Made by a program: the position numbers and the translations under genes. The notes under the pieces were generated by a model. It did not search any database and was not told where the DNA came from. It saw nothing but the letters and a program-made list of their open reading frames with translations. Below, in pieces: positions 7,334-8,611 of a DNA stretch of 8,611 nucleotides; the first letter of the stretch is position 1; each line of letters begins with the position of its first letter. This DNA is from Lachnospiraceae bacterium (lineage in GTDB: Bacteria; Bacillota_A; Clostridia; Lachnospirales; Lachnospiraceae), in NCBI GenBank assembly GCA_017960415.1, contig JAGCZE010000312.1, positions 1 to 8,611 on the forward strand, in the 5' to 3' direction.

Positions 7334-7334
7334 A

Positions 7335-7694
7335 TTATTTTTTATTATCCAGATTTTGTGCCTCAAGCATGCCCTCGGCAAGAGCATTGAGCCTCATACT
7401 TCTCTCTTCCTTCAGACATCTGCTTATTTCAACCAGTCTGCGCTCTTCGTTTGTCAGCGGACCGCAATCGTTTTCATCGGTTGTAAAGACAAAAAAATCG
7501 CACAGGGTAATGCCGAGCCCTTTACATATCCTTTCAAGAGTATCGATACGCGGAAGCGTCTTGCGCCGGAACATATTATATATGATACTCTGCTGCACAT
7601 CCGCCTCTTCCGCAAGTCTGTATGTAGTCCAGCCCTTAATATCCATTAAGAACTTAATATGATCAAGAACATCCCTGGTAATATCCGTTTCCAA
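7335..7694 (-). CDS. XRE-family (Cro/C1-type) helix-turn-helix regulator
   Basis: A 119-aa cytoplasmic protein counted from the TTG at 7694. Residues ~11-68 form an HTH_3/XRE DNA-binding domain, with the helix-turn-helix across 24-48 (TYRLAEEADVQQS, then IIYNMFRRKTLP) and the usual LERICKGLGITLCDFF tail. The remaining ~50 residues are charged and helical, with no ligand-binding domain I recognise, so it may respond through oligomerisation or a partner. The TTG at 7694 fits GGATGTGA (7700-7707). An upstream in-frame TTG at 7730 overlaps the predicted -10 box and has no RBS, so I reject it. Its targets are not visible. Candidates are its own promoter, the LtaS-like gene downstream and the divergent ECF gene. 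Confidence 0.9.
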   Translation of the reverse strand: METDITRDVLDHIKFLMDIKGWTTYRLAEEADVQQSIIYNMFRRKTLPRIDTLERICKGLGITLCDFFVFTTDENDCGPLTNEERRLVEISRCLKEERSMRLNALAEGMLEAQNLDNKK

Positions 7695-7729
7695 GACACT
7701 CACATCCCTTCCTGAATGTTTACGTGTCA

Positions 7730-7759
7730 ATTATAAATTATTTATGTATCAGTTGATAA
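7730..7759 (-). promoter_or_regulatory. Candidate promoter of the XRE regulator
   Basis: On the minus strand a perfect TATAAT (7730-7735) lies 18 bp downstream of a weak TTATCA (7754-7759). Transcription would begin near 7723, which leaves a ~28-nt leader with the RBS at 7700-7713 and supports the TTG start at 7694. The region is very A+T-rich, so the -35 assignment is tentative. Confidence 0.45.
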
Positions 7760-7803
7760 TCTTTCATTGTATAGTAAATAATATGCATTTGTATACTACA
7801 TTA

Positions 7804-7967
7804 TTACTATTCACAGATATGCCATTGAAAAGCTCGCGAAAGCTTGCTTTCAGTGAGCTTTCCGATTGGCATATACTGCGAAGCAGTAACCCCACCCCCG
7901 TTACATGAACAAGTAGCCTGCGTAGCAGGCGGATTGTGAATGTAGGGAAGTGGAGTGTGAATAGTAA
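7804..7967 (-). repeat. MITE-like palindromic repeat, copy 2 (inverted)
   Basis: A 164-bp homologue of the element at 3034-3196, in reverse orientation, with the same ends TTACTATTCAC (7804-7814) and GTGAATAGTAA (7957-7967). A TA dinucleotide on each side (7802-7803, 7968-7969) extends the inverted repeat to 13 bp and would also fit a TA target duplication. Hairpin C (7817-7874) and hairpin B (TACTGC-GAA-GCAGTA, 7874-7888) are well kept. Hairpin A (~7900-7945) keeps its GCCTGC-GTA-GCAGGC tip (7916-7930) but one arm has decayed. By hand alignment to the reverse complement of copy 1, the first ~87 bases differ at about 8 positions and the rest is much more diverged. It carries no gene. It sits between the divergent XRE and ECF genes. 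Confidence 0.88.
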
Positions 7968-8011
7968 TATCTTCCACAATCTGACCTTATAATTTCTTTC
8001 AATTCTGGTAG

Positions 8012-8040
8012 TTTTCATAGTACCACATTAATGATATAGT
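8012..8040 (+). promoter_or_regulatory. Candidate promoter of the ECF S-component gene
   Basis: TTTTCA (8012-8017), a 17-bp spacer and TATAGT (8035-8040) form a moderate vegetative-type promoter, with a predicted start near 8047 and a ~47-nt leader. Repeat copy 2 ends 44 bp upstream. I see no recognisable riboswitch (FMN, TPP, folate, cobalamin or similar) between the repeat and the start codon; the leader would be too short for one. Confidence 0.4.
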
Positions 8041-8042
8041 AT

Positions 8043-8075
8043 CACTGTCAGTGGTTAACGCACTAAAGTGGTTAG
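8043..8075 (+). promoter_or_regulatory. Tandem CACT-AGTGGTTA motif (putative operator)
   Basis: Two imperfect tandem units, each a small inverted repeat with a shared tail: CACT-GTC-AGTGGTTA (8043-8057) and CACT-AA-AGTGGTTA (8061-8074). They follow the predicted -10 box and end just before the RBS AAAAAGGAGGAG (8076-8087). The position fits a repressor operator or an RNA-level control site for the ECF gene. The function is inferred from position only. Confidence 0.4.
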
Positions 8076-8093
8076 AAAAAGGAGGAGATTATC

Positions 8094-8611
8094 ATGACAG
8101 TTTATGAGAAGAACAAGACACTGCTGAAGCTTACATATTCGGGGCTTATGGCTGCGCTGTGTTATGTGGGATATGCTATTTTTCCTGCGATCAATGCAGG
8201 AGGTACAAAGATACATGTCGGAAATGCATTTGTCGTACTCGGCGCACTTCTGTTAGGAGGCCCTTACGGAGGATTTGCCGGAGCGATCGGGCTCTCCCTC
8301 GCCGATATCCTCGGAGGTTACTCGGCATCGGCACCCAGAACATTCATCTGCAAGCTCGTTATCGGCCTGATCGTTGGACTCGTTGCCCATAAGATATCCA
8401 AGTTGTCTCACAATCATCCGAGACCCTATATCGTAAAGTGGTCTGCCATCGCAGCTGTTGCCGGGCTTGGATTCAACTGTGTTTTTGAGCCTGTATTGAA
8501 ATATGTCTGGTATACGCTGCTGACTCCCAATGCTGAAAAAGCCGCATCTGCTATCAAGGCACTTGTAGCTGTTACTACCTATGCAACCCTCATCAATGCC
8601 GTGATCAATTC
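8094..8611 (+). CDS. ECF transporter S component (substrate-binding membrane subunit), partial
   Basis: The first 172 residues of an integral membrane protein that runs off the window. The ATG has a strong RBS, GGAGG (8081-8085), 8 nt upstream. Hydrophobic segments lie near 12-31, 44-70, 83-99, 115-134 and 155-172. The stretch around 41-73 (HVGNAFVVLGALLLGG, then a Gly/Ala-rich helix and LADILGG) is typical of energy-coupling-factor S components of the riboflavin-transporter-like group (PF07155/PF12822 type). S components bind a vitamin or similar micronutrient and dock on a shared EcfA/EcfA'/EcfT energising module, which is not in this window. The substrate cannot be assigned: no riboswitch or biosynthetic neighbour gives a hint. 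Most of the usual ~180-200 aa is present. Divergent from the XRE regulator. Confidence 0.88.
   Translation, partial: MTVYEKNKTLLKLTYSGLMAALCYVGYAIFPAINAGGTKIHVGNAFVVLGALLLGGPYGGFAGAIGLSLADILGGYSASAPRTFICKLVIGLIVGLVAHKISKLSHNHPRPYIVKWSAIAAVAGLGFNCVFEPVLKYVWYTLLTPNAEKAASAIKALVAVTTYATLINAVIN

Noticed and set aside
3034..7967. The paired repeats considered as IS ends of a composite transposon or as att sites of an integrative element.
   Set aside because: No transposase, integrase or mobilisation gene lies between them, and the cargo looks like ordinary chromosomal genes. The inverted pair is reported only as MITE-like.
7764..8018. An open frame on the minus strand covering repeat copy 2.
   Set aside because: It runs through the hairpins of the repeat, has no RBS, and the equivalent region of copy 1 does not keep the frame. 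It is a by-product of the repeat.
7968..8093. A vitamin riboswitch upstream of the ECF S-component gene.
   Set aside because: The predicted leader is under 50 nt and no known riboswitch core was recognised. Only small inverted repeats are present.

Overview
The window looks like chromosomal DNA of a plant-fibre-degrading Firmicute, most likely a Lachnospiraceae member (Butyrivibrio/Roseburia-like). This is an inference from protein style, AGGAGG-type ribosome binding sites, UUG/GUG starts, moderate G+C coding DNA with A+T-rich spacers, and the gene content: a hemicellulose enzyme, an LtaS-type sulfatase-fold enzyme, an ECF vitamin-type transporter subunit and a GGDEF/EAL protein. No taxonomic marker is present.

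Layout. (1) 1-140: a strong hairpin terminator and a CRP/FNR-like near-palindrome. (2) 141-2909, minus: a 922-aa cytoplasmic fusion of a type-B carboxylesterase, a GH43 glycosidase and a C-terminal CBM6-like beta-sandwich. (3) 2910-3302: a divergent promoter spacer holding copy 1 of a ~163-bp palindromic repeat. (4) 3303-4991, plus: a degenerate-GGDEF/intact-EAL protein ending in its own terminator. (5) 5038-7221, minus: a membrane LTA-synthase-like phosphoglycerol transferase, convergent with the EAL gene. (6) 7222-7334: a short leader for that gene, with a good promoter and an intrinsic terminator ahead of the start codon. (7) 7335-7694, minus: a small XRE-type regulator. (8) 7695-8093: a second divergent spacer holding copy 2 of the repeat in inverted orientation, then a tandem CACT/AGTG motif in front of (9) 8094 to the window end, plus: an ECF transporter S component, cut off by the window edge.

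How it fits together. The genes do not form one pathway. The esterase-GH43 fusion is a stand-alone enzyme for acylated xylo/arabino-oligosaccharides. The EAL protein probably lowers c-di-GMP. The XRE regulator and LtaS-like gene share a strand and may be linked by read-through or attenuation. The ECF subunit begins a separate unit.

The most notable non-coding feature is the pair of homologous MITE-like elements with terminal inverted repeats. They lie in opposite orientation in the two divergent spacers and bracket a ~4.6 kb block (EAL, LtaS-like, XRE). The two copies differ in ways that preserve a stem. I found no CRISPR array, tRNA, rRNA, phage gene or transposase gene.
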